Notes: generated by a model from the letters alone, not told the origin. Numbered from the stretch's first letter, positions 49,354 through 59,290 are shown. The stretch is DNA of 64,000 nucleotides from Planctomycetota bacterium (GCA_016872835.1 VGYX01000008.1:62001-126000), one strand, 5' to 3'. Made by a program: numbers and translations.

Positions 49354-51479
49354 GCGCGCGCATGCGAGCTGTCCGGACCGTCGCCGCGATCGTCGCATCG
49401 ATCCTCGCGACCGCTGCACTCGCCTACGACCGATTCGAGGACCTGCCCGGCGCTGATCGCGTGCGTCAGTTGCAGTCGGATCTGCGCGGGCTTGGGCAGG
49501 CCGGCCGCGTCTCTGACATCCGATGGGAGCCCGACGGCATCGTGTTCCGTCGCGGAGGCGCATGGGTGAAGGTCGATCGCGACGGCGCGAACGAGCGCCC
49601 GGCCGAGGAACCGCCGTCGCGCGAGGCACCGCTCGCGCCTGTGGATCCGCCTGCTGGCCGCGCGAAGCAGCGCACGCGGTCGACCAGTCCCGACGGTCTC
49701 TGGCGCGCCGAGCACCGCGATGGCGGCGTGCGCACCGTCGAGGTCGCCACAGGCAGGGTCACGCCCGTCATCGCACCGAATCCCGACGAGCCCGGAATCG
49801 TGTACGGCACCGCGGACTGGGTCTACGGCGAGGAACTCGATCAGGACGACGCGATGTGGTGGAGTCCCGACGCGCGCTGGCTCGCGTTCTACGTGTTCGA
49901 CGTCTCGCGCGTGCCTACCTACGAGCTGCCGACCGGATGGGACCGCCTTCGAACGCGCGCCGCACCACACCGATATCCGAAGGCGGGCGACCCCAATCCG
50001 ATCGCGGGCATCCTTGCTCTCGACCGGGTCAGCGGCCGCATCGCCACGATCGACGTGGGCGAGGACCCGGAACAGTACGTGTACGGCGTGGGTTTCGCGC
50101 CGGGCGACGCGGGGCTGCTGTTTCATCGAACGAATCGCCGGCAGGACCGGCTGCAGATCGTGCTGGCCGATCCGGCCACCGGTCGCTCCCGCGTGGTGGT
50201 GGAGGAAGTGCAGCCGACATTCCAGGAGAATCGCCCACTGATGCGGTTCCTTGCTGACGGAGACCGTTTTTTCTGGAAGAGCGAGCGCAGCGGCTTCGGG
50301 AACCTGGAGTTGCGCAAGCTCTCCGATCCGTCGTTCGTGGTCCCGCTCACGCGTCATGCCTTCCCGGTCGACGACGTGATCCGCGTGGACGAGGATGCGA
50401 ACACGCTGTGGTACACCGCGTTCAGCGCCGATCGGCCCATGCTGGCGCAACTGCATCGCGTCGGCTTGGACGGTGTGGGCGAGGCCCGCATCACGCCGAC
50501 CGATCGCCATTGGTCGCGCTTCGACTTCTCGCCCGATGGCACGCGTCTGATCGCGCGCGGGGAATCGCCGGTCGATGCGCCCCGAACGGTGCTGTTCTCG
50601 CTGGAGGGTGCGCCGCGACCCGTCACCACGCTCGCGGAATCGCCGGCCGACGAGATGCGCAGCGCGGGCGTGCCGCCCTCGGAACTCTTCACCTGCACCG
50701 CGGCCGATGGCACCACGCCACTCTGGGGGATCCTGCACTTTCCGCCCGATTTCGATCCCTCACGGCGATACCCGCTCGTGGTGGACGTCTACGGCGGCCC
50801 GCATTCGCAGGCCGTGCTGGGGCGTTTCGATCCCGGACCGGCGGAGCGCGCGTTTGGCGTGATCGTGGCGAAGGTCGACAATCGCGGCACGAAGGGTCGC
50901 GGCAAGGCTTTCGAGAGCGCGACCTATCTGACGTTGGGTGGCCCCGACGCCGACGATCAGGCCGCCGCGGTGCGCGCCCTCTCGGATCGCCCCTACGTCG
51001 ATCGCCATCGCGTCGGCATCTACGGCCATTCCTACGGCGGCACGATGGCGGCGACCTGCGTCCTTCGATTCCCCGAGCTCTTCCACGTCGCCGTTGCGGG
51101 CGCGCCCGTGACCGACTGGCGCAACTACGACACCATCTACACCGAGCGCTGGATGCGCACGCCCGTGGAGAATCCCGAGGGCTACGCCGCCGCCGACCTC
51201 GCGGCCCGCGCGCGTGATCTGCAGGCCTCGCTCCTGCTGCTGCACGGAATGGTTGACGACAACGTGCACCCCTCGAACACGTTCCAGCTCGCGAAGGCGC
51301 TGCAGGATGCCGACGTGCCCTTCGAGATGCAGATCTTCCCGAGCGCCGATCACGGCATCGGCTCGCCTGCCTATCGCAGCGCGAAGTGGAGTTTCCTGGT
51401 GCAGGGACTCGGGCCGCTGGAAGCGCCCGCCGCGGACGCCGAGGTCGCGCCGGCGGGCACGCGCGAGGTCGCGCCATGA
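49350..51479 (+). CDS. S9 family peptidase (dipeptidyl peptidase IV-like), secreted
   Basis: Signal peptide; IYGHSYGGTMAATCVLRFPELF (GxSxGG), LLLHGMVDDNVHPSNTFQLAKAL, SADHGI. Confidence 0.94.
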   Translation: MSARMRAVRTVAAIVASILATAALAYDRFEDLPGADRVRQLQSDLRGLGQAGRVSDIRWEPDGIVFRRGGAWVKVDRDGANERPAEEPPSREAPLAPVDPPAGRAKQRTRSTSPDGLWRAEHRDGGVRTVEVATGRVTPVIAPNPDEPGIVYGTADWVYGEELDQDDAMWWSPDARWLAFYVFDVSRVPTYELPTGWDRLRTRAAPHRYPKAGDPNPIAGILALDRVSGRIATIDVGEDPEQYVYGVGFAPGDAGLLFHRTNRRQDRLQIVLADPATGRSRVVVEEVQPTFQENRPLMRFLADGDRFFWKSERSGFGNLELRKLSDPSFVVPLTRHAFPVDDVIRVDEDANTLWYTAFSADRPMLAQLHRVGLDGVGEARITPTDRHWSRFDFSPDGTRLIARGESPVDAPRTVLFSLEGAPRPVTTLAESPADEMRSAGVPPSELFTCTAADGTTPLWGILHFPPDFDPSRRYPLVVDVYGGPHSQAVLGRFDPGPAERAFGVIVAKVDNRGTKGRGKAFESATYLTLGGPDADDQAAAVRALSDRPYVDRHRVGIYGHSYGGTMAATCVLRFPELFHVAVAGAPVTDWRNYDTIYTERWMRTPVENPEGYAAADLAARARDLQASLLLLHGMVDDNVHPSNTFQLAKALQDADVPFEMQIFPSADHGIGSPAYRSAKWSFLVQGLGPLEAPAADAEVAPAGTREVAP

Positions 51480-52381
51480 CGCGTGCGGTTCCCGACCGCG
51501 GACATGTGCGGACCGAGCAGGAGCACCCGGAGTCCGCCGATCTGGATCAGCTTGAGCCCGAGGCGATCGTGCGCCTGATGGCGCGTGATCACCGGGCGGT
51601 GCTGCGCTCGGTGGAGTCGGCCGCCGCGTCGATTGGCGCGTTCGTCTCGGAACTTGTGCCGCGGCTCCAAGCAGGCGGCAGGCTGGTCTACGGCGGTGCC
51701 GGTACCAGCGGGCGTCTGGGTGTGCTCGACGCGAGCGAGTGTCCGCCGACCTTTCAGAGTGATCCGAGCACGGTGGTCGGCCTGATCGCGGGCGGCGACG
51801 CGGCGCTGCGCCGAAGCAGCGAGCGCCGTGAGGACGAATGGGACGGTGCGTCGGCGGATTTTGAGTCGATCGGCCTGCGCGCGGGCGACACCTTCTTGGG
51901 CATCGCCGCCGGTGGCACCACGCCTTGGGTGCTTGGAGGCCTGCGCCTCGCGAAGCAGCGGGGTGCGGCCACGGCCATGCTCGTGTGCGCGCCGCGCGAC
52001 GTGCCCGAACACTGCGACCGGCTCATCTCGCTCGACACGGGCCCCGAGATCCTGATCGGCAGCACTCGGCTGAAGGCCGGCTCCGCGACCAAGCTCGCGC
52101 TGAACGCGATCACCACCGCGACCTTCGTGCGGCTCGGCAAGACGCACGGCGCGTTCATGGTGGATGTGGCCGCGACGAACGACAAGCTGATCGACCGTGC
52201 GGCGCGGACCCTTCGTCGTTTCTGCCCCGCGCTCTCGCGTGACCAGGCCTTGGTCGCCCTGGAGTCCGCGGGCATGCGATTGAAGACGGCGATCGCGATG
52301 CAGCGCTGCGGCCTTTCCCGCGACGAGGCGGATCGTCGACTCGCGCAGGCGCATGGTTCGCTTCGCGCGCTCATCGGCTGA
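51476..52381 (+). CDS. murQ: N-acetylmuramic acid 6-phosphate etherase
   Basis: LVYGGAGTSGRLGVLDASECPPTF; GIAAGGTTPWVLGGL; GSTRLKAGSATKLALNAITTATFV. Confidence 0.95.
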   Translation: MTRAVPDRGHVRTEQEHPESADLDQLEPEAIVRLMARDHRAVLRSVESAAASIGAFVSELVPRLQAGGRLVYGGAGTSGRLGVLDASECPPTFQSDPSTVVGLIAGGDAALRRSSERREDEWDGASADFESIGLRAGDTFLGIAAGGTTPWVLGGLRLAKQRGAATAMLVCAPRDVPEHCDRLISLDTGPEILIGSTRLKAGSATKLALNAITTATFVRLGKTHGAFMVDVAATNDKLIDRAARTLRRFCPALSRDQALVALESAGMRLKTAIAMQRCGLSRDEADRRLAQAHGSLRALIG

Positions 52382-52399
52382 GGCGTGCGCGAAAAAGAA

Positions 52400-52426
52400 C
52401 ACGGCCCCGCGCGAGGCGGGGCCGTG
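52400..52426. terminator. bidirectional terminator-like hairpin between convergent murQ and HU genes
   Basis: CACGGCCCCGC ... GCGGGGCCGTG with upstream AAAAA (U-tract for minus-strand transcript). Confidence 0.75.
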
Positions 52427-52453
52427 TGTCGATCGTTGCCGACCTGAGCGAAC

Positions 52454-52801
52454 TCAGATCTGGCCGTTCAGGGCGCGCAGGGCGCGAGCGCGCACCTTGC
52501 GGCTGGCCGGCTTGGCCTTGATCGTGATCTCCTCGCCGGTGAAGGGGTTGCGACCCTTGCGCGAGGGGGTGGCGGGCTTCTTCACGGTCTTCAGCTTGAT
52601 GAGGCCGTTGAAGTTGAACTCGCCGCAGCCCTTGCTGAGGTCAGCGACCATGATGCCAGTCAGGGTCTCGAAGACCTCCTTGACCTTGCTGTTCTTCAGC
52701 TCGGTGTATGCGGCGATCGTCTTGAAGGTGTCACCCTTGCTGCGACGCTTGCTGGCGGGAGTAGCCTTGAAGGGCTTCTTCTTGGTGGCGGTCTTTGCCA
52801 T
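52454..52801 (-). CDS. HU/IHF-family DNA-binding protein with Lys-rich N-terminal extension
   Basis: FETLTGIMVADLSKGCGEFNFNGLIKLKTVKKPATPSRKGRNPFTGEEITIKAKPASRKVRARALRAL. Confidence 0.92.
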   Translation of the reverse strand: MAKTATKKKPFKATPASKRRSKGDTFKTIAAYTELKNSKVKEVFETLTGIMVADLSKGCGEFNFNGLIKLKTVKKPATPSRKGRNPFTGEEITIKAKPASRKVRARALRALNGQI

Positions 52802-52896
52802 GGTGGGGAATCCTTTCCAAATTGGTTTGTCGCGCGGCGTCCGCCGTGCGAACTGGTTTGCGTGTTCTTCCGGCTCCCCAGCCGGACGAAGATCGG

Positions 52897-52925
52897 ACTG
52901 TAACCGGGGGGTTTTCGGGCCTCAA
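52897..52925 (-). promoter_or_regulatory. sigma70-like promoter for the HU gene
   Basis: Minus strand TTGAGG (52925-52920), 17-nt spacer, TACAGT (52902-52897). Confidence 0.55.
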
Positions 52926-53055
52926 GCGGTTGAAGGCGCAAAAGTGGCGGTTTTTCCCGATCCAAACGCATGTCGCAGCCTGAAACCACCTGAAAACACG
53001 ACGGAATTGTGGGTTTCCGCCCTTGACGGCCGCTTGCGTGCTTGTTCCAGCCGGC

Positions 53056-54393
53056 TCAGCGCGCGCCGCCGCGCACTGTCGCGCGGCCCACGCTCGCATA
53101 GTCGAAGCCGTGCTCCTGCATGGTTTCGCAGCGATACAGGTTGCGCCCGTCCGCGATCAGCGGACGCGTCAGCGACGCCTTCACGCGATCAAGGTCGGGC
53201 GAGCGGAACTCTCGCCACTCAGTGCAGATCACCAGCGCGTCTGCGCCCTGAACGCATGCGTACATGTCCGCCGCGCGCTCGACCTGCGGCATCTCCTTCG
53301 CGAGGTTCTCCAGCGCCACCGGATCGAACGCACGCACCTTCGCTCCGGCGTCCAGCGCACGCTTCATCAACGTCATGCTCGGCGCCTCGCGGATGTCGTC
53401 GGTGCGAGGCTTGAACGCGACGCCCCAGAACGCGAGCGTCGCGCCCTTCAGGCCCTTCGGGAATTCCGCCGTCAGCTTGTTCCAGAAGTGGCCGCGCTGG
53501 TCCTGATTCACCTCGTGCACCGCAGCGTTCAGCTTGGCGTCGAAGCCGACCGCCTTACCCATGCCCACCACCGCGAGCGTGTCCTTGGGGAAGCAGCTGC
53601 CGCCGTAGCCGAGGCCGGGGTAGAGGAACTGGTCGCCGATGCGGCGATCCGCGCACATGCCGGCGCGCACGCTGTTCACGTCGGCGCCGTACTTCTCGCA
53701 CAGGTTCGCCATCTCGTTGATGAAGCTGATCTTGCAGGCCAGCATCGCGTTACTGGCGTACTTCACCATCTCGGCGCTGCGGACGTCCATCACCAGAATG
53801 GGATGGCCTTGGCGCACGAAAGGCTCGTACAGCTCGCGCATCACGTCGCCGGCCGCCTCGCTCTCCACACCGCAGACCACGCGGTCGGGCTTGTTGAAGT
53901 CGATGATCGCGTCGCCTTCCTTCAGGAACTCCGGGTTGTCGGCGATGTGGAAGGGCACCTTGGTGCGGCTGCGGATCAGGTCACGCACCTTGTGGCTGGT
54001 GCCCACGGGCACCGTGCTCTTCACCACGACCGTCTTCGGCTTGCCACCGGGTCCGATGCGCTCCAGCTCGTCCGCGATGTCCTTCGCCACGGCGAGCACG
54101 TACTGCAGGTCGGCGCTGCCGTCCTCGTCGCTCGGCGTGCCCACGCAGATGAAGATCGCCTCGGCGTGGCGGTAGGCCTCGGCCTTGTCCAGCGTGAAAC
54201 GGATGCGGCCCGCCGCGATGTTCGCCTTCAGCATCTCGCTCAGGCCGGGCTCATAGATCGGGCTCTCGCCGCGGCGCAGCATGTCGATCTTGCGCTGGTC
54301 CACGTCCAGGCAGACCACGTCGTTGCCCATCGCGGCGAAGCAGGCGCCCGTGACAAGTCCGACGTAACCGGTTCCGACCATCGTGAGCTTCAT
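53056..54393 (-). CDS. ugd: UDP-glucose/GDP-mannose 6-dehydrogenase family protein
   Basis: MKLTMVGTGYVGLVTGACFAAMGNDVVCLDVD; GLGYGGSCFPKDTLAVV. Confidence 0.96.
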   Translation of the reverse strand: MKLTMVGTGYVGLVTGACFAAMGNDVVCLDVDQRKIDMLRRGESPIYEPGLSEMLKANIAAGRIRFTLDKAEAYRHAEAIFICVGTPSDEDGSADLQYVLAVAKDIADELERIGPGGKPKTVVVKSTVPVGTSHKVRDLIRSRTKVPFHIADNPEFLKEGDAIIDFNKPDRVVCGVESEAAGDVMRELYEPFVRQGHPILVMDVRSAEMVKYASNAMLACKISFINEMANLCEKYGADVNSVRAGMCADRRIGDQFLYPGLGYGGSCFPKDTLAVVGMGKAVGFDAKLNAAVHEVNQDQRGHFWNKLTAEFPKGLKGATLAFWGVAFKPRTDDIREAPSMTLMKRALDAGAKVRAFDPVALENLAKEMPQVERAADMYACVQGADALVICTEWREFRSPDLDRVKASLTRPLIADGRNLYRCETMQEHGFDYASVGRATVRGGAR

Positions 54394-54448
54394 GCTGTGA
54401 ATCTCCTGTGAGAAGGGTCGCAGATGCTACCCCACGGCATCGGACCGT

Positions 54449-54868
54449 TCAGGGGTTCGCTTCCCGGTCCAGCAGCCACTTCTTCAGGCAAACCACCGAG
54501 CTGGAGGGGTCGCGACTGCCCGCGTAGCCGCCCAGATCCCGCACGCCCACCACGCGGTGGCAGGGGATCGCCAGCGGCCACGGGTTCCGCCGCATCGCCT
54601 GCGCCGCGGCCCGGACGGCGCCGGGACTGCCCGCCTGTCGTGCGAGCCAGCCGTAGGTCCGGGTCTGGCCACCTGGAATGCGCAAGGCCGCTCGCCAGCA
54701 TGCACGCTGGAAGGGCGTGCCGGCCGGGAGGGGCAGGCGTGCGTCGGTCGTGCCGCGACGGAGGCAGCATCGAGCGGCCGCCGCGACACGCCGGGCCAAG
54801 CCGGGGTCGGCGGGCAACTGCAGCGAAATGCGGCCGTGGGGCGTCGACAGCGAGAGCATGCGCTTCAC
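54449..54868 (-). CDS. ogt: methylated-DNA--protein-cysteine S-methyltransferase
   Basis: TPFQRACWRAALRIPGGQTRTYGWLARQAGSPGAVRAAAQAMRRNPWPLAIPCHRVVG; active-site PCHR present. Confidence 0.93.
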   Translation of the reverse strand: MKRMLSLSTPHGRISLQLPADPGLARRVAAAARCCLRRGTTDARLPLPAGTPFQRACWRAALRIPGGQTRTYGWLARQAGSPGAVRAAAQAMRRNPWPLAIPCHRVVGVRDLGGYAGSRDPSSSVVCLKKWLLDREANP

Positions 54869-54926
54869 AGCCTACGAGCCATGGTGCGGCGTGGATTGGG
54901 GCGGGCACGCCGCTACCATCAATCGC

Positions 54927-56228
54927 ATGACGCCCGCCACCTCCGCGCACGCGACCCCGCTCGACGAACTCTCGCAGGGCCTTCTGGCCATGCTTCACGA
55001 GGCTGACCCCGAGGTGGAGCGCATTCTCGCCGCCGAGGCGGATCGTCAGGCCACCACGCTGGAACTCATCGCCAGCGAGAACCACGTCAGCGCGGCGGTC
55101 ATGCACGCCGTAGGCAGTTGGATGACGAACAAGTACGCCGAGGGCTACCCCGGCAAGCGCTACTACGGCGGCTGCCAGTTCCATGACCAGGTGGAGGACC
55201 TCGCGCGCGAGCGTGCCAAGAAGCTCTTCGGCTGCAAGTTCGCCAACGTGCAGCCGCACTGCGGCGCCAACGCGAACATCGCCGCTTTCATGGCGCTCCT
55301 CAATCCCGGCGAGCGCGTGCTGAGCTTGCCGATCAAGAGCGGCGGCCACCTGAGCCACGGCCTGAAGCCCAACTTCAGCGGCACCTTCTACGACATCGTG
55401 GAGTACGGGCTCGATCCGAAGACGGAGTTGCTCGACTACGACGTGATCGAGAAGATCGCGCTGGAAACCAAGCCCCGGCTCATCATCTGCGGCTACAGCG
55501 CCTATTCGCGCGTGATCGACTTCGCGCGCTTCCGCGCCATCGCCGACAAGGTGGGCGCGTTCCTGATGGCGGACATCGCGCACATCGCGGGCCTGGTGGC
55601 GACCGGTGTGCACCCGAGCCCGTTCCCGCATGCGCATGTGGTCACCACGACGACGCACAAGACGCTCCGCGGCCCGCGTGGCGGCCTGATCCTCTCGAAC
55701 GACGAGGAGATCGCCACGAAGCTTGACCGGAAGGTGTTCCCGGGCAGCCAAGGCGGCCCGCTGATGCATGTGATCGCCGGCAAGGCCGTCGCGTTCGGTG
55801 AAGCGCTGCAGCCCTCGTTCAAGACGTACAGCCAGCAGGTGGTGGCCAACGCGAAGGCGCTTGCGGCCGCCATGCAGGCGCACGGCTACCGGCTGTGCAC
55901 AGGCGGCACGGACAACCACCTCATGCTGGTCGATCTGCGTCCGCGCGACCCGAACCTGACCGGCGCCGACGCTGAGAAGTGGCTCGAGGCCGCGGGCATC
56001 ATCGTGAACAAGAACGGCATTCCGAACGACCCGCGGCCCCCGATGGTCACCAGCGGGTTGCGCCTGGGAACGCCGGCGCTGACGACTCGAGGCCTGAAGG
56101 AGGCCGAGATGAAGCAGGTCGCGGCGTGGCTCGACCGAGTGATGGTGGGCAAGGGCGATGCCGTCGTGACGGCGGCCGTGCGCGAAGAGATCCGCGACTT
56201 CTGCGGCCGATTCCCGCTGCCGCATTGA
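54927..56228 (+). CDS. glyA: serine hydroxymethyltransferase
   Basis: LELIASENHVSAAVMHAVGSWMTNKYAEGYPGKRYYGG; VVTTTTHKTLRGPRGGLIL. Confidence 0.98.
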   Translation: MTPATSAHATPLDELSQGLLAMLHEADPEVERILAAEADRQATTLELIASENHVSAAVMHAVGSWMTNKYAEGYPGKRYYGGCQFHDQVEDLARERAKKLFGCKFANVQPHCGANANIAAFMALLNPGERVLSLPIKSGGHLSHGLKPNFSGTFYDIVEYGLDPKTELLDYDVIEKIALETKPRLIICGYSAYSRVIDFARFRAIADKVGAFLMADIAHIAGLVATGVHPSPFPHAHVVTTTTHKTLRGPRGGLILSNDEEIATKLDRKVFPGSQGGPLMHVIAGKAVAFGEALQPSFKTYSQQVVANAKALAAAMQAHGYRLCTGGTDNHLMLVDLRPRDPNLTGADAEKWLEAAGIIVNKNGIPNDPRPPMVTSGLRLGTPALTTRGLKEAEMKQVAAWLDRVMVGKGDAVVTAAVREEIRDFCGRFPLPH

Positions 56229-56524
56229 TTGGCAATAATTTATAGGACTCTTTAGATTGGAGCCGGCGCTTCGGATGAGCGCGAACGCAAGCGCCATCGC
56301 CTCGTGGCGCCGCGCTCTACCCACGCAACCGTCGAATAAACGAGCAACATTTGGTTTGCCCGGCGCTCATTCCGTGGCATGTTTGTTGAGCCCTCGGTTC
56401 CCCCCGAGAGTTCAGGTCACTTCCCCGTCCGATCCCAACCGGATTCCCTCAGTCCCCTTGGCGCATTGATCACGCGCCACCCAGGCATCTGGGTTGCCCT
56501 CGTACTCACAGGAGTTCCGAAGTC

Positions 56525-57232
56525 ATGAAGAATGTTCTCTCTGCGTGCGCGGCTGTCGCCGCTCTCTCGGCCGTGGCGTTCGTCACCGCCGAGCCCGGCG
56601 TTGTGTACAACGACGCCGCCAACGACATCGGCGCGGGTCTCGCCACCGCTGGCGGCACCGCCGACATCCTCAGCGTGGAAGTTTCGCACACCGCCAGTGA
56701 CGTGCAGTTCAAGCTGACCCTGAATGGCAACGTGAATGCGACCGACTGGGCCAAGTTCATGATCGGCATCTCCTCGCCCGGCGCCAGCACGAAGACCTCG
56801 TCAAGCAACGGCTGGGGTCGCCCGATCAACATGAGCAGCGGCGGCGGCATGAACTACTGGATCGGCTCGTGGGTTGATGGCGGCAGCGGTGCCGAGATCT
56901 ACGACAACGGCGCGAACTGGAACCGTACGGGCGCGACCTGGGCAGGCAACTTCCCCGGCTCGATCACCGCTGGCGGCTCGAACGTCACCATCACCGTCGC
57001 CCGCTCGGCTATCGGCATGAGCGCTGACGGCACCTTCCTGTTCGACGTGTACTCGTCGGGCGGCGGCGGCACCGACGGCGCCCTCGATGCGCTCTCGGTG
57101 AGCACCCCGGCGATCGCCAACTGGGGCGACACCTTCACCACCACCAACGCTCTCAGCTACGCCATCCCCGCCCCCGGCGCGGTGGCGCTCGTCGGCCTCG
57201 CGGGCCTGATTGCCCGTCGTCGCAAGGCTTGA
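56525..57232 (+). CDS. secreted protein with PEP-CTERM-like sorting tail (PAPGAVALVGLAGLIARRRKA)
   Basis: Signal peptide MKNVLSACAAVAALSAVAFVTA; C-terminal PAPG + hydrophobic + RRRK. Confidence 0.85.
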   Translation: MKNVLSACAAVAALSAVAFVTAEPGVVYNDAANDIGAGLATAGGTADILSVEVSHTASDVQFKLTLNGNVNATDWAKFMIGISSPGASTKTSSSNGWGRPINMSSGGGMNYWIGSWVDGGSGAEIYDNGANWNRTGATWAGNFPGSITAGGSNVTITVARSAIGMSADGTFLFDVYSSGGGGTDGALDALSVSTPAIANWGDTFTTTNALSYAIPAPGAVALVGLAGLIARRRKA

Positions 57233-57261
57233 GTCGCGATTGAGGCACTGGATTTGACCTG

Positions 57262-57301
57262 AACCCCGGTGCGGGCAACCCCCGCACCGGGGTTATTCTT
57301 T
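57262..57301 (+). terminator. rho-independent terminator
   Basis: AACCCCGGTGCGGG CAAC CCCCGCACCGGGGTT then ATTCTTTTT. Confidence 0.9.
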
Positions 57302-57314
57302 TTGCGGCGGCCCC

Positions 57315-59129
57315 ATGCGCATCCTCGGCATTTCGGCGTTCTTCCATGACAGCGCGGCCGCCTTGGTCGAGGATGGCCGCATCGTCGCGGCCGCGCAGGA
57401 GGAGCGCTTCAGTCGGCGCAAGCACGACGAGCGCTTCCCGCAGCACGCCGTGGCGTACTGCCTGGGTGAAGCAGGGATCGCGGCAGGGGAACTCGACGCC
57501 GTGGTCTTCTACGAGAAGCCGCTGCTGAAATTCGAGCGGCTGCTGGAGACGGCGCTGGCGTTTGCGCCGCGCGGGTTTCCTGCGTTCCTTCGTTCCATGC
57601 CGCCGTGGCTGCAGCGAAAGCTGCATCTGCCGCGCGAGATCGACCGGGGGCTTGGGGGCGCGTATTCGGGCCCCATCCTGTTCGCCACGCACCACGAGTC
57701 GCACGCGGCGAGCGCGTTCTTCCCCAGTCCGTTCGACGAGGCCGCGATCCTGACCATCGACGGCGTGGGCGAGTGGACGACTGCGAGTTGGGGCGTAGGT
57801 CGAGGCAACCGGATCGAACTGCGCGAGGAGATGCGCTTTCCGCACTCGCTCGGACTGCTGTACAGCGCATTCACGTTGTATTGCGGCTTCCGCGTCAACA
57901 GCGGCGAGTACAAGCTGATGGGCCTGGCGCCGTACGGCACGCCGCACTTCCGCGACCTGATCCTGGAACGGATCGTGCGGCTGCACGAGGATGGCTCGAT
58001 CTGGCTGGATCAGCGCCACTTCGACTATTGCGCGGGGTTGCACATGACCAGCCGCGCCTTCCACGATCTGTTTGGCGGCCCGCCACGAGACCCCGAGACG
58101 CCACTCACGCAGCGCGAGATGGACATCGCCGCCAGCATTCAGGCGGTCACCGAGGAGGTCGTGCTGCGGATGGCGCGACATGTGCACGCCCGCACCGGCA
58201 TGCGCAACCTGTGCCTGGCAGGGGGCGTGGCGCTGAACTGCGTGGCCAACGGCCGCGTGTTGCGCGAGGGGCCGTTCGAGCGGCTCTGGATCCAGCCTGC
58301 CGCGGGTGACGCGGGCGGCGCGCTGGGGGCCGCGTTGGCGCACTGGCACGGGCATCTCGGCAACGCACGCACGCCGCAGGCCGGCGACAGCCAGCAGGGG
58401 TCCTACCTGGGACCGGCCGCGACCGACGTGGAGATCGTGCAGGCGCTCGATCGCTTGGGAGCGGTGCACCACGAGCTCTCGGAAGAAGCCCTGTGCGAGT
58501 CGATCGCCGAGGAACTGGCGGCGGGCCGCATCGTGGGTCATGTGTGGGGGCGTGCGGAGTTTGGACCGCGCGCGCTGGGTCATCGCTCGATCCTGGGTGA
58601 CCCTCGCGATGCCACCATGCAGCGGCGCATGAACGTGGCGATCAAGTTCCGGGAGTCCTTCCGGCCCTTCGCACCCGCGGTCCTGAAGGGCCGCCAGTCC
58701 GAGTGGTTCGACCTTCAGGCGGAGAGCCCGTACATGTTGCTTGTGGCGCCCGTGGCGCGGCAGCATTGGCGCCAGGGCGACACCAGGGGTGCGCAGGGCA
58801 TCGCGCTGCTGAATCAGGTTCGCAGCGCCGTGCCCGCGATCACGCATGTGGACCACTCTGCGCGCGTGCAGACGGTGGATGCCGCCACCTCGCCACGATT
58901 CGCCGTGATCCTGCGTGCGTTCGACCGGCGCACGGGATGCCCCGTGCTCGTGAACACCAGTTTCAACATCCGTGGCGAGCCCATCGTGAACGACGCGGCC
59001 GACGCGTACCGATGCTTCATGTTCACCGACATGGACACGCTGGTGGTCGGCAACCGCCTCATGCGCAAGTCGGAGCAGCCGCCGATGGAAGGCGCCGAGG
59101 CGTACAAGCGATCGTTCAAGCTAGACTGA
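57315..59129 (+). CDS. carbamoyltransferase, NodU/CmcH (SxtI-like) family
   Basis: MRILGISAFFHDSAAALVEDGRIVAAAQEERFSRRKHDERFP; LAGGVALNCVANGRVLREGPFERLWIQPAAGDAGGALGAAL; GRAEFGPRALGHRSIL. Confidence 0.95.
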   Translation: MRILGISAFFHDSAAALVEDGRIVAAAQEERFSRRKHDERFPQHAVAYCLGEAGIAAGELDAVVFYEKPLLKFERLLETALAFAPRGFPAFLRSMPPWLQRKLHLPREIDRGLGGAYSGPILFATHHESHAASAFFPSPFDEAAILTIDGVGEWTTASWGVGRGNRIELREEMRFPHSLGLLYSAFTLYCGFRVNSGEYKLMGLAPYGTPHFRDLILERIVRLHEDGSIWLDQRHFDYCAGLHMTSRAFHDLFGGPPRDPETPLTQREMDIAASIQAVTEEVVLRMARHVHARTGMRNLCLAGGVALNCVANGRVLREGPFERLWIQPAAGDAGGALGAALAHWHGHLGNARTPQAGDSQQGSYLGPAATDVEIVQALDRLGAVHHELSEEALCESIAEELAAGRIVGHVWGRAEFGPRALGHRSILGDPRDATMQRRMNVAIKFRESFRPFAPAVLKGRQSEWFDLQAESPYMLLVAPVARQHWRQGDTRGAQGIALLNQVRSAVPAITHVDHSARVQTVDAATSPRFAVILRAFDRRTGCPVLVNTSFNIRGEPIVNDAADAYRCFMFTDMDTLVVGNRLMRKSEQPPMEGAEAYKRSFKLD

Positions 59130-59134
59130 TTCGC

Positions 59135-59290
59135 ATGGCGCGTCGTGGATTCATCTCGGAACTCTTCGGGTTCGTGCGCGCGCACAAGGCCTGGATGCTG
59201 CTTCCGATCATCGTGGTGCTGCTGCTGGTGGGTGCGCTGATCGTGCTCGGCGGCACGCAGGCGGCGCCCTTCATCTACACCCTCTTCTGA
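59135..59290 (+). CDS. small membrane protein, DUF5989/SxtK-like
   Basis: MARRGFISELFGFVRAHKAWMLLPIIVVLLLVGALIVLGGTQAAPFIYTLF; adjacent to carbamoyltransferase. Confidence 0.85.
   Translation: MARRGFISELFGFVRAHKAWMLLPIIVVLLLVGALIVLGGTQAAPFIYTLF

Noticed and set aside
54390-56324. 644-aa minus-strand ORF
   Set aside because: Shadow of glyA; overlaps ogt in a different frame.
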